From positions 15,005,162-15,069,161 of the forward strand of contig NW_024037072.1 in NCBI RefSeq assembly GCF_015706575.1: a DNA stretch of 64,000 bases, in the 5' to 3' direction. Positions 11,761 to 21,264 of this stretch are shown piece by piece. The stretch comes from Patiria miniata (taxonomy: Eukaryota > Echinodermata > Asteroidea > Valvatida > Asterinidae). Both the position numbers and the translations under genes were made by a program. Within the stretch, counting starts at the first letter, position 1, and each line of letters opens with the position of its first letter. The notes below the pieces were generated by a model. That model was given only the letters and a program-made list of their open reading frames with translations, was not told where the DNA came from and did not search any database.

Positions 11761-13177
11761 ACACACATTATTTATAAATAATTGGTTCGGTCCAAGGCGA
11801 ACGAGGCTATGATCTATAAATAATGGTTTTCAGCAAACAAGGGAACAAGACTAGGCCTACAGCAAAACCATTTTATATTATATAATGTTTTTTTGAGCTA
11901 AATAATGAAACTCGCATGCAAATTACCTTTACTAGGACACGCCTATGTTTTAAATAGTCATATCACATTGCACACCGCACTTGCTATAGAAAACATGCAG
12001 TATTGTGTATTTTGGGTGGGTCTGAATTTTTGTAATTTGCGCCCCGAAAGCTATTGGAAATGACTCTCAAATGTTGTAAACCCTTGTCTCAATTAATGTA
12101 AACTAGCGTATTTCAAGTCAACGATTCTTAAAAATTACGGAGAAAGTAGCTATGCACAACGCTCGCACTAGCTAGCTACGATGGCCATCATGATCTATCC
12201 CGCAGTGCAGTGCAAAAAAATATATATAAATAATACATTTTATCACTGAAAGATAAAATACATTGTTCTCCACAAACGCACAGTTGAGTCCTACACTTTC
12301 TTTTATCAGCTGATGGTTGCTATGGTGTAGGAAAAGGAAACAAAAGTAAACATATCGATTGGCCTAATTGCAGTTATCTGCCCCTTGATGGCTTAAAGCC
12401 AAAAACGATGTTCTTGGCATAAGGATTGATGTTTTTTTGCTAATTTGATACAAATGTATCAAGTTCACGCGCGTGCATTGCAATGCACGCGCGCAAGAAA
12501 GGCCAGTTCGGCGTAGCTTTTTGAGACCGCTACATCAAAAAAAAACCCACCTCCTCCCCTTCATCCGCCATATTTTACGAATTTATAAATGGCAGTAAGG
12601 TCCTGGGAGCGACAGGCAGTGCCTCAATTCAAACTAAATAAACAAGTTGGGTATTTAGTTCTGAAGTAAGACTTGGAATTTGGATGTTAAACATTTAACA
12701 GGTTGTGTTTAGTCTTTGTAAAAAAGTACGCCAAGCACCCATTTGTACTGATGGGGCATGCCAACCGTATCTACGAGCGGTGGACCAAATCGGGGTGCTT
12801 TTCCAATTTATTAAGTAATTTTTGCATATATTCAAGTCGTGTGACAAAAACTAAAAAAACACTTTGGCTAGCACCCACTTGTTCTGGTGGGGCTAGTGAA
12901 TGGTTGGCAAGCGTGCCAAGGTTTTGGGCACAGTGATGCCAAGCATGGCAAGGAGGGGCAAGCGTGCCCCGTTTTATGGCAAGCGTGCCAAAATGTTTAG
13001 GCAAATAACTTTAAGTAAATCGAAAGATAATTTTAATTGTTCCGTTAAAGGTATTCACTGCCATTTAATCAAGTTAAACATTGACCAAGGAGAAATAAAA
13101 TAGCGGCTCAAAAACTATGCCAAAAAGTCAAGTCATCGTTTGGATGCGTGGTTTTGTGTATTGTCTGAGAATAATGA
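11761..13177. other. Unique core of foldback element
   Basis: No convincing gene is present. It holds a perfect 26-base palindrome at 12468-12493, an RFX X-box-like GTTGCTATGG near 12314, a YY1-like CCGCCAT near 12565, and three copies of GCAAGCGTGC, two of them centring TGGCAAGCGTGCCA palindromes, between 12905 and 12990. These look more like a captured regulatory or CpG-containing segment than transposase remains. Confidence 0.45.
12468..12493. repeat. Perfect 26-bp palindrome
   Basis: It reads outward from the centre GCATTG|CAATGC into alternating CG runs, with thirteen matching pairs on each side. Confidence 0.85.
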
Positions 13178-13242
13178 GGTACCAAATAAATTATATAATA
13201 AATAATTAAAGCGTGCAAAAAATTATATATAAATAATAGCTT

Positions 13243-14367
13243 TTGTCTATTCTGATGTGTTTTCATGACGACATGCACGCCACAGTCCAGTTCAATGGCT
13301 CAAGATCTGCTAAGTTTGAAGTTCGTCGGGGCGTCAAGCAGGGGTGTGTACTTGCTCCTACCCTGTTTGGGATCTTTTTCTCAGCCCTGCTACACCGTGC
13401 ATTTCCCGAACCATCTGGTATCCTACTTCACACACGCAGCTCCGGGAATTTCTTCGACCTGTCCCGTCTCCGTGCCAGGACGAAGATTCGGCATGTTCTC
13501 ATCCGGGAACTCCTGTATGCTGACGATGCTGCCATTGTTGCCCACTCAGCAGATGAGCTTCAACATCTCTGCAACTCATTTGCCAGTGCTTGCTCGGAGT
13601 TTGGCATGATCATCAGCCTTGGCAAGACAATGGTGTTATCGCAAGGCCCAGGTCCCCCTCCCATGATCACCATCAATGGCACACCTCTGAGCGTGGTCAA
13701 CAAATTTCAGTATCTGGGTTCTACAGTTACCAGCACCAACTCCCTGGATACCGAACTTGACTCCCGAATAGGTAGGGCTGCAACCACCTTTGGCCGACTC
13801 CGTGCTCGTGTTTGGGACAACCGGGCCCTTTCCATCAAGCTGAAGATCCGCATCTACGTATCCTGTGTGCTTAGTGTGCTACTCTACTGCAGTGAGTCAT
13901 GGCCGACCTACCGCCGTCAGGAACGTCGACTGAACGCGTTCCATTTCCGCTGCCTACGTTCAATTCTTGGAATCTCCTGGCAAGACCGAGTCTCAAACCC
14001 TGCCATTCTTGAGCTCACAGGAGTCAACGACATGTTCACATTGCTGTCAGCTCGCCGCCTTCGTTGGTCTGGTCATGTCTGCAGACAAGAGGACGGTCGA
14101 CTGCCGAAGGACATCTTCTTTGGGGAGCTGGCTCATGCTCCTCGCCCCCGTGGTCGTCCAAAACTCCGTTACAAGGATGTTCTAAAGCGTGATCTGCGAA
14201 CCTTCCGAATCCCAGTCACCTCCTGGCAGACCGTGGTGCAGGACCGCACTCGTTGGCGATCCGCTGTCCATCTTGGCCGCTCTGCTTCCTCTGCCGCCTA
14301 TATTGCTGATTGCGAGAATCGTCGTGCAGCTAGACACCGAGCTACATCGTCGTATTCGACGGGATAG
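13243..14367 (+). mobile_element. Non-LTR retrotransposon (LINE) reverse transcriptase fragment
   Basis: One open frame of 374 codons covers the second half of a LINE reverse transcriptase. It shows GVKQGCVLAPTLF (palm), the catalytic YADD (residues 92-95), FQYLGS, and a C-terminal stretch with RCLRSILGISW, RRLRWSGHV and RGRP typical of RTE/jockey-like elements. The endonuclease and the first RT motifs are absent, so the copy is 5'-truncated, as LINE insertions commonly are. It lies in the right arm of the foldback element: arm sequence stops near 13242 and resumes near 14374. The exact clade is not certain. Confidence 0.85.
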
Positions 14368-14373
14368 GCCACT

Positions 14374-14700
14374 ACTACCAAATAAATTATGTATAAATAA
14401 ATAAAGTGTGCAAAAAATTATATATAAATAAAAAGGTTGCAAATCAATTATATATAAATTAAAAAAGTGTGCGTAAAATAATATATAAATAATAATGTTG
14501 CAAATAAATTATATATAAATAATTCAAGTTTGCCCAAAACTATATGTAAATAATTAGGTTGCAAAAAAAATTATATATAAATAATGCAGTGGCAAATAAA
14601 TAATGCAAACGGCCAAACAATTATTTACAGATAATTATCCGGAAAACTGAATTATATAATAAATAATGAATTATATATAAACAATTTTGTTAAATAATTT
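14374..14700. repeat. Right-arm AT-rich array of foldback element
   Basis: The inverted counterpart of 11100-11440 (for example GCAAATAAATTATATATAAATAAT units). Confidence 0.8.
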
Positions 14701-14719
14701 ATTTACACATTGCGCCCCA

Positions 14720-15172
14720 TAGGCACGACGGCTTTACTCACAGGCACGATGGACCTGCTCACAGGCACGATGTTTTTACTCACAGGTACGATGGTTTTAC
14801 TCACAGGCACGATGTTTTTACTCACAGGCACGATGTTTTACTCACAGGCACGATGTTTTTACTCACAGGCACGATGGTTTTACTCACAGGCACGATGTTT
14901 TTACTCACAGGCACGATGTTTTTACTCACAGGCACGATGGTTTACTCACAGGCACGATGTTTTTACTCACAGGCACGATGTTTTTACTCACAGGCGCGAT
15001 GTTTTACTCACAGGCACGATGTTTTTACTGACAGGCGCGATGTTTTACTCACAGGCACGATGTTTTACTCACAGGCACGATGTTTTTACTCACAGGCACG
15101 ATGTTTTTACTCACAGGCACGATGTTTTACTCACAGGCACGATGGTTTTACTCACAGGCACGATGGACAGAT
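14720..15172 (-). repeat. Right-arm minisatellite of foldback element
   Basis: About 21 units of TTTTACTCACAGGCACGATG, the reverse complement of the left-arm array. Its open frames are spurious. Confidence 0.9.
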
Positions 15173-15202
15173 AGGTGTCCATTATAGTACACCATAATTC
15201 CG

Positions 15203-15504
15203 TGATAATTTTGTTGTTTGATGTTTGCAAATGTTGTATCTTCCCTTTAAAGAGCCTCGTAGGATGTTGTTACCAAATGATGAAACACACCGCCTACACC
15301 ACTGGCTTTTATGTGGAAAATCCATCCAAGCTCACTGTACAAAAAGCTTGATATCAGAGACGGTACTTCCTCTGCCTGAGCAAAACAGAAAATTTAAACA
15401 ACAATCAAATTAAATATTCCTATGATAGTAGTACAAATGTATTTATGAAATTGTGGTTTCTGGGATCTGAGTTCTGTTTGTTTTTTGGCACGATCCACTT
15501 GTCT
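15203..15504. other. Flank of copy A', continued
   Basis: Host sequence resumes after the foldback element. Bases 15360-15480 align with 7085-7200 (CTCTGCCTGAGCAAAAC), which shows this is a third, more diverged copy of the gene-family 3' flank. Confidence 0.55.
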
Positions 15505-15655
15505 TTCAGTTTCACCTTGTGGGTTCAAAATGTGTGACTTGTGATCGAAGGATTTGGGGTTCCAATCCAGATGGCGGCCATGTGCTGTGTCATAGGTTCA
15601 GCTAGGCACTTCAGCCCAACATGGTTTTCTCGGCCCAAAAGAATAAATGGTATCG
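15505..15655 (+). repeat. tRNA-derived SINE, third flank copy
   Basis: B box GGTTCCAATCC at 15558-15568 and the same AATAAATGGTA..ATC tail as 7240-7415, more diverged. Confidence 0.6.
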
Positions 15656-15993
15656 TCAGAAAATTTCAAGTAAAAATGTAAAAAAAAAAAAAAAGGAATA
15701 ATTTCTATTTGACAGAATTTATTTTGATATTCTTCTTATTTAATGTTAAAGTTTCATATCTTTATACAGGAACAGGGGAAAAACGGGTTTGTAATATAAA
15801 GATTTTTGTTAATGGTGGCATTATTTTCGTTATATTTAAGAAGGCTTTTCAAAAAAAATCGCAAGTTTTAAACAGTTGCATCTACAAAAATTTAATGTTT
15901 AATTGGGACAGAGATTCACCAAATGAAAGCTCTACATTTTGTTTTTAATCACACATCAAGTGGAAAAAATTATATCAAAATAGCAGTTGATAT

Positions 15994-16359
15994 TGTAACG
16001 AAATATTGCTTCGCGCACTGGGCTTCCGTAGCTGCTGAGCGCTGGTGCGCGGGCTGCGTTCCGTGCGGCAATGCGCGTCGCTGGTGCTCTGCGTGCAGCG
16101 TATATAAGCGCGCTGCACGTGCGTCGCGGGCGTCTTTCCGCTGCTTGCTCTTGCTGCGCTTCGTGCGGACGAAAGCAAGTATTCTCTGTGTCTACCCGGT
16201 GTGGTGAGCGTGTGTGCGTGGTGTGCAGACCTAGGCGCCTGGAGGTAGACTCCCCCCAAAACGAGTCCGCCCCTCAGGCCTCTGCGGTTACCGTTCGTCG
16301 TGGAGGCCGAAGCCCATTATTTAGTCGACGGCAGACGCCGCCTGGTAAAGTCCGCTACA
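15994..16359 (+). mobile_element. Solo LTR (fossil LTR retroelement)
   Basis: A 366-base GC-rich block starting TGTAACG and ending GCTACA, flanked by ATAT on both sides (15990-15993 and 16360-16363). It holds a TATA box (GTATATAAGC) near 16100, in a CpG-dense setting. It interrupts AT-rich flank sequence that is continuous in the other copies. No internal region remains, so it is a solo-LTR fossil, probably of a Ty3/gypsy-type element. Age cannot be judged without a partner LTR. Confidence 0.7.
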
Positions 16360-16664
16360 ATATGTTCATAACACATCTTTTCATGTAAACTAGTAAACAT
16401 CTCTATGAATAGCTGTTATTTTAATATACAAAAAATAAAATTAAAAAAGCCAAAGAAAGTTCCATTAATCGTACAAAAATTGTTTTTTAGAAGTAAATTT
16501 AGGTCAGTTATGATCATAATATGTTTAATATTCAAAGAATGTGCAATTATTACCAGTCTACCAAGGCAAAGGAAGTGAAGGGATTAATTCAAAGAATACG
16601 TTGTTTAAAAAAAAAAATACTGTGGAAGTCATTTCTAAATGCAGTGGTATTTTGTGATAATCTT
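16360..16664. other. Flank of copy A', AT-rich
   Basis: Weakly collinear with 7700-7790 and 8640-8760. No gene is seen. Confidence 0.4.
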
Positions 16665-16815
16665 GTGAGAATAAGATACAGATTTACGATAGCACCATGT
16701 GACAAATCTCTGTTGTGAGTTTGTGAGATTCTGAAAAGAATTGGATGGGGGGGGGAGAAGGGACTCAACGTTTGGGACAGCATGCTCTGCCCGTTGTCAG
16801 GGGACTGAGGGGATT
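16665..16815. repeat. Half copy of inverted-repeat element also at 61932
   Basis: It shares AGCACCATGTG, TGAGATTCTGAA and CAACGTTT..GACAGCATGCTCTG with the left arm of 61932-62177. It is diverged and lacks the second arm. Confidence 0.55.
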
Positions 16816-17300
16816 CCAATGGTGAAGGGAAGTTTATGTGACTGAAAGCAGCCTGATCGAGTGAATTGAAAGATGCAGCTGATGATCAGGGGATGCTGGC
16901 TGATCAGTGAGACTGTTGTCAGTGTGGAGTCCATGCAGAAGCTAGGAATTCGGGTGGAGGGGAAGGTTGCCAAGGGTATGTGAATTTTGTAACAGTTTCT
17001 GTAAGTACCGTAAGTCTAAAAAAAAAAAAAAAAAAAGGCATTGCTTATTGTATATTTAAACTCTTGCGTAATTATGTGGTGCAGTGGGATACTTTTGAGA
17101 TGCGTGATGGCAGAAATCATGCCGGTTCTTTTCAAAGGCAGGAAACAAAACTGTTCAGGAATTTTGCATACATTGGTTTGTAAAATTTGAGAGACATTTT
17201 ACGGGGCTAGATACACCCAGTGCTGTAGTTTGGAAAAACAACATAGACCCCATAAAATAGCACCCGTATAGAAACAAATCACCGACCACCAGTCAATTGA

Positions 17301-17671
17301 CATTACAAGAAAGCTAACTTGGATTATTGAAAATACATACAAACTTACTGAACTTTAAACATGTATGAACACGTTTTATGCTTTACACAAAGGAAGGGGG
17401 AAGTCCCTTCTTTTGTTACAATGCATGGGATTTTCCCAGCGTGAGAAACGGTTCATAAATATTTATGACATGATGGCAACATCCAATTGTACTACAGTAT
17501 TTTGGTCACATGACAGCAATGACTCATAGTCAGTACCATTTAAAGTGCTGTACCAGCAACATATCCAGCATTTGATGCCAGGGTATACACTTCACTGTAT
17601 CGATGTCTAAAATATTCTTTACAAGCTGCTTGCTTTTGGTTTTATGGTGCCATCATTATGCCACCAGGAGG
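17301..17671 (+). promoter_or_regulatory. Upstream promoter/first-exon unit of paralog B (copy 1)
   Basis: Bases 17301-17560 are a diverged direct repeat of 18133-18350. They share GAGAAACGG.TCATAAATATTTATGA and the near-palindromic GGTCACATGACAGCA. The TATA-like word here is CATTTAAAG (17536), and a strong donor, G|GTAAGTT, follows at 17672. This could be an alternative first exon of about 100 bases. Confidence 0.4.
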
Positions 17672-18132
17672 GTAAGTTAACCCCATTTGCCTTTTATAGA
17701 TGAAAAAGTGATGTCAGGATTTTATATGAATTTTTAAATTTGTGGCCAATAAACACATCTTGCAAAAGCAAAATGTTTCTTATAATTCTTTTTTGAAATA
17801 GGTTTGATGAGTAGGCCTAATTGAAAAACGCACACAGTTTGGAAACAAAAATGTCATGTGATGTCATCAAAAATTTGATAAGGGAAGGTTTGGTTATCAT
17901 GAACCTGGATGAGCAGTTATAGGCCTAAATAAGCTAGTATCCAAAATATTGTGCAATATTTTCTGTTGCAATTCAGTGGCAAATAAAAGTATGTGAAACC
18001 AAAGGCAATTAAATCCATTCTGAGCTGAATGTTTAAAACCCCATAAAGTGTCAAAAATTGAATTGCATGCATGTGTACAATCTAACATATTAAAGGTTTG
18101 AAACATGAAATACCTGATTTTTTATTACAAAA

Positions 18133-18451
18133 GGACAATTACAATAAAGCTAACTTGGAATATAATACATGCACAATTTCTGAACAAGGGGAAGTCCCTT
18201 GTGTTGCAACACATAGGATTTTCCCAGTATGAGAAACGGCTCATAAATATTTATGACTTGATGGCAACAGCTAAATATACTGCAGCTTTTGGTCACATGA
18301 CAGCAGCGACTCATAATCAGTGACACTGGAATACGGTATTTAAGTGCCGAGTCTGGAAGTTTTTTAGTGCTTTAAAAACAAGCTCACAGTGTTTGTGACA
18401 ATTGCTCATATTTTTGTCAGATTTTAGGATTGCGTACAATCCTAATGCTTG
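18133..18451 (+). promoter_or_regulatory. Promoter/first-exon unit of paralog B (copy 2)
   Basis: The second copy of the 17301 unit. It has GTCACATGAC, then TATTTAAG at 18337-18344, and a consensus donor G|GTAAGTTT at 18452 about 110 bases downstream. A spliced non-coding leader exon ending at 18451 could join the acceptor at 19931-19933 (CAACAG). Inferred from motif order and duplication; no transcript was seen. Confidence 0.45.
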
Positions 18452-18453
18452 GT

Positions 18454-19238
18454 AAGTTTCCAGATGCTTTTAATCTTGATTGTTAATGTTTTTCCTTCAA
18501 CAATGAGCGGGTCTATTTGAATATTGGTGTTTGTTAATTCATTCACTGACTTAGTTATTGATATTCTATATTGCCACAACGTGGGTCATGCTAGAATAGT
18601 TAAAAAAATAGCTGGTTGTTTAATTTGCCAGTGTTTACTGAAGAACTAGATGTGCACAGAATGCCAACACATGCCAGCTATATTTGTTTATGATGGGCAC
18701 AGGTGTGAATGACTTTGGCAGTGAGAGTTCATGGTTTTTTTTCAATAAGGGAGTTATACTTTGGAATGTTTTGAAGAAAAGCTAAAAAATATTATGTTTT
18801 CGATTTTTTTGAAAATGGATAAAGAATAAAGAATTGAACTGAATTGATCATAATTGTTTTCCAGGATATAAAATACTAATTTGGAGGGAAAATTTTTATA
18901 TTCCACAGAAAATAATCATGTTTTTTACAAATGCAACTAGAAATGTGCTAGATACCACAAAGGATACAAGAAAGTAGGCAATTGGATGTTGAAATTTATT
19001 TTTAAAAAAACCCCAAAAAACACAAAAAACTTGTTTTGGTCTCAATCTCTAAATACAAGATTGTTTCATTAGACCATTTAAGGATTATGAAATACCTCTT
19101 TTCTCAATTTTCCCCAAAATGGGTAGCTTTCTCACGAATCGGGTAGTTCATGAAGACTATTTTTTAGTACAGCAGCAATTAATTTAGTCAATCTGTTTGG
19201 AATAACCTGTTAACTGGGAAAAAAGTAGGCTTGGGTCC
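18454..19238. other. AT-rich leader intron of paralog B
   Basis: No coding potential or named repeat is seen. Confidence 0.4.
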
Positions 19239-19246
19239 CATGCCAG

Positions 19247-19886
19247 CAGTGGCGTAGCCACCGGGGGGACGTGCGGGGGGGGGGGGGGGGGGGGCGACCG
19301 CCCCCCCCCCATGAAACCTTGTCCCCCCCCCAGTCCCCCCCCCCCCCCACTGAGATTTAGAGTTTCTAAAAAAAATATCATTGATCTACATGACGCCATG
19401 GGCCCTATTATGTACTACAATGTATCTTTTGCGTAGAAAATATTGGTTTAAGTGGTCAGAAATTGCCTCAGATAGCACCACAGAGCATTTAGAATCCAAA
19501 TTTTTTCGGGGCCCTTAAGCGGGCCCCGAAGCCCACGCCAATAGCTCAGAATACCGATAGCTGATTCAATGTCTCCAATCTCAAAAACGATGTTCAAATA
19601 ATTATCTTTTGCCAAGAAAATATTAGTTAAAGCATGGAGGAAAGTCGTAAGAAATTGCTTCAAATCACACCACAGAACATCTAGAATCCAATTTTTTTCG
19701 GGGCCCTTAAGCGGGCCCCGAACCCCACGCCGTAAGGGCTTCGCGCTTGCATCAGTTATGATCAAGGTATGTCCCCCCCCCCCCATTTTTGAGAAGCGAT
19801 TGACGCCCCTGCTTGATGCCCCCCATGAAATGTTCCAGCCCCCCCCCCCAGCGCCCCCCACTGAAAAATTCCTGGCTACGCCACCG
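19247..19886. mobile_element. Non-autonomous hAT-type element, 640 bp
   Basis: The termini are CAGTGGCGTAGCC and GGCTACGCCACCG (inverted, one mismatch), and an exact 8-bp duplication, CATGCCAG, lies at 19239-19246 and 19887-19894. The interior has long G/C runs and two copies of the GGGCCC..AAGCGGGCCCCG segment. No transposase is present. Confidence 0.85.
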
Positions 19887-19933
19887 CATGCCAGAGTTAC
19901 AAATGGACCTTACTGATACATTTATTTCAACAG

Positions 19934-20430
19934 GTGGTTACTACAGGTTAAGGTATTGACATGAGTGAATCTGGTAGCTGCTGCCTCACCAGTTTCATGA
20001 ATGAGTCTCAATATGTAGGTGCTGCAACTGAGAACCCAACTACTGGTACACCACCTGGACACCAACAAATCCAGGCTCGGCAACAGCAAACACAAAAACT
20101 TTCCCTGAAGGAAACTGCAGTTGGTCTTGTGCAACAACAGCAGATAAAAAGTGTACGAAATGAGCAGCCTGGTGTGGGAGACTGTACAGCAAGAGTAGCA
20201 GAAAGAAAGTAGCGATGGTTAGGATTCAGAGGTTGCATTTGGAAACTTGGATGCCAGTGAACTGTCATTCTTACAGACGCAAAACCGAAACTCAAGCAAG
20301 GTGTTGTCGTTATTAAGCAGTAGCGTCTGCAGCAACAAAATCATTCGCAGCTGGCACCACCGAACATGAAGGAGCAACTGCAGGGACAACCCCACCAGTG
20401 CTAAGCAGCTAGACACAAACAAAAGCAGGC
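19934..20430 (+). other. 5' leader exon of paralog B with upstream open frame
   Basis: It follows a good acceptor (TTTCAACAG). An 84-codon upstream frame (19961-20212, rich in Gln and Thr) lies in a different frame from the main start. In the main frame a TAG at 20410-20412 closes the leader, and the first ATG after it is 20431. The leader reads like old coding sequence (Ala/Thr/Gln-rich) and may be a decayed N-terminus. Confidence 0.45.
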
Positions 20431-21264
20431 ATGGCGAGTTACAGAGAGCAGAAACAGTCTGCATCACTGAATCAGTCCTATGAGCAAGAGTATCCATCTC
20501 TCTCATCATCACAAAGTAGGAGCTCAAAGCAGCAGCAGCAACAGAGACAAATGGATGCAGGCATGATGAGTTACACTAGAGACAAGAGAGCCAGACAGCA
20601 GAAACAGTCTGCATCACTGAATCAGCCCCATGAGCAGATGGATCCATTTCTCTCATCATCACAAAGAAGAAGCTCAAAGCAACAAGCTCCAAATCAGAGC
20701 ACCCTAGATGAAGTGGCCCAGACCCTTATTGACAACCTTGCTGCAGCCAATGAGCTGGTGACGGTGGAACGCGTGGTGGAACTTCTCATGCAGCATTTTC
20801 AGGCTGCCAGCTTGCAAAATCTGGGGCTACGAAACGAGAACCAACTACCAGCCCTGAAGCAGTTGATGAGGCTCCAGTCCAAAGTCAATGTCTTCATCCA
20901 GGCATTTGTCAAAGTCAGGGCCATATGTACCCTCCATGAGCTCAGGGAATCCCTAGCGATGGTAGATGCCCCAACCGGTTCAACAGAGAAGCTTGACTAT
21001 GCTGCCCTTCACCTAGGTCCCTTATCCAAGCAGCCCCTGGTCTATCAGTTCTTTAAGTTTCCACCAACCAAAGATGACAGCGATATCCCCAAGATCACTA
21101 CCATTGATGTTTTGGAAGTCCTGAACAGATTTCTGACTGCCAAAGATCTGTGGAGGGATCGTGTCAAGTTGGAGGACTTTATGGAGTATGTTGTAGAAGA
21201 GTACGATTTGGAAGGGCCGTATGACTTGGGCTTGCGAATCCAGAGTGTTGCTCTTGGCATTTCA
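20431..21264 (+). other. First coding exon: Gln/Ser-rich N-terminus with internal repeat
   Basis: The first 85 codons hold two copies of a block of about 40 residues (QKQSASLNQ..EQ...LSSSQ.RSSKQQ). They are followed by an ordered helical region (LDEVAQTLIDNLAAANELVTVERVVELLMQHF). The start at 20431 is the first ATG after an in-frame TAG. The donor is TCA|GTAAGT at 21265. Confidence 0.7.

Larger units (their letters stand above)
10379..15196. mobile_element. Foldback (TU/FB-like) DNA transposon
   Basis: A 4.8 kb element whose ends are inverted copies of TATGGTGTACTATA.GGACAC and which is flanked by ATTCCG. Each arm is layered from outside in: a unique terminus of about 30 bases, an array of 20-21-base units (CATCGTGCCTGTGAGTAAAA), then an AT-rich array (ATTATTTATATATAATT). 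The arms lie at 10379-11500 and, interrupted by a LINE, at 13178-15196. Foldback elements with tandemly repeated inverted arms are known from sea urchins (TU) and Drosophila (FB). No transposase is seen, so the element is probably non-autonomous. It sits in the flank of copy A'. Confidence 0.85.

Noticed and set aside
14710-15197. Long plus-strand open frames (154 and 114 codons)
   Set aside because: Same artefact in the inverted right-arm array.
15923-16388. GC-rich frames of about 95-105 codons on both strands
   Set aside because: They overlap a solo LTR and are a by-product of its base composition.
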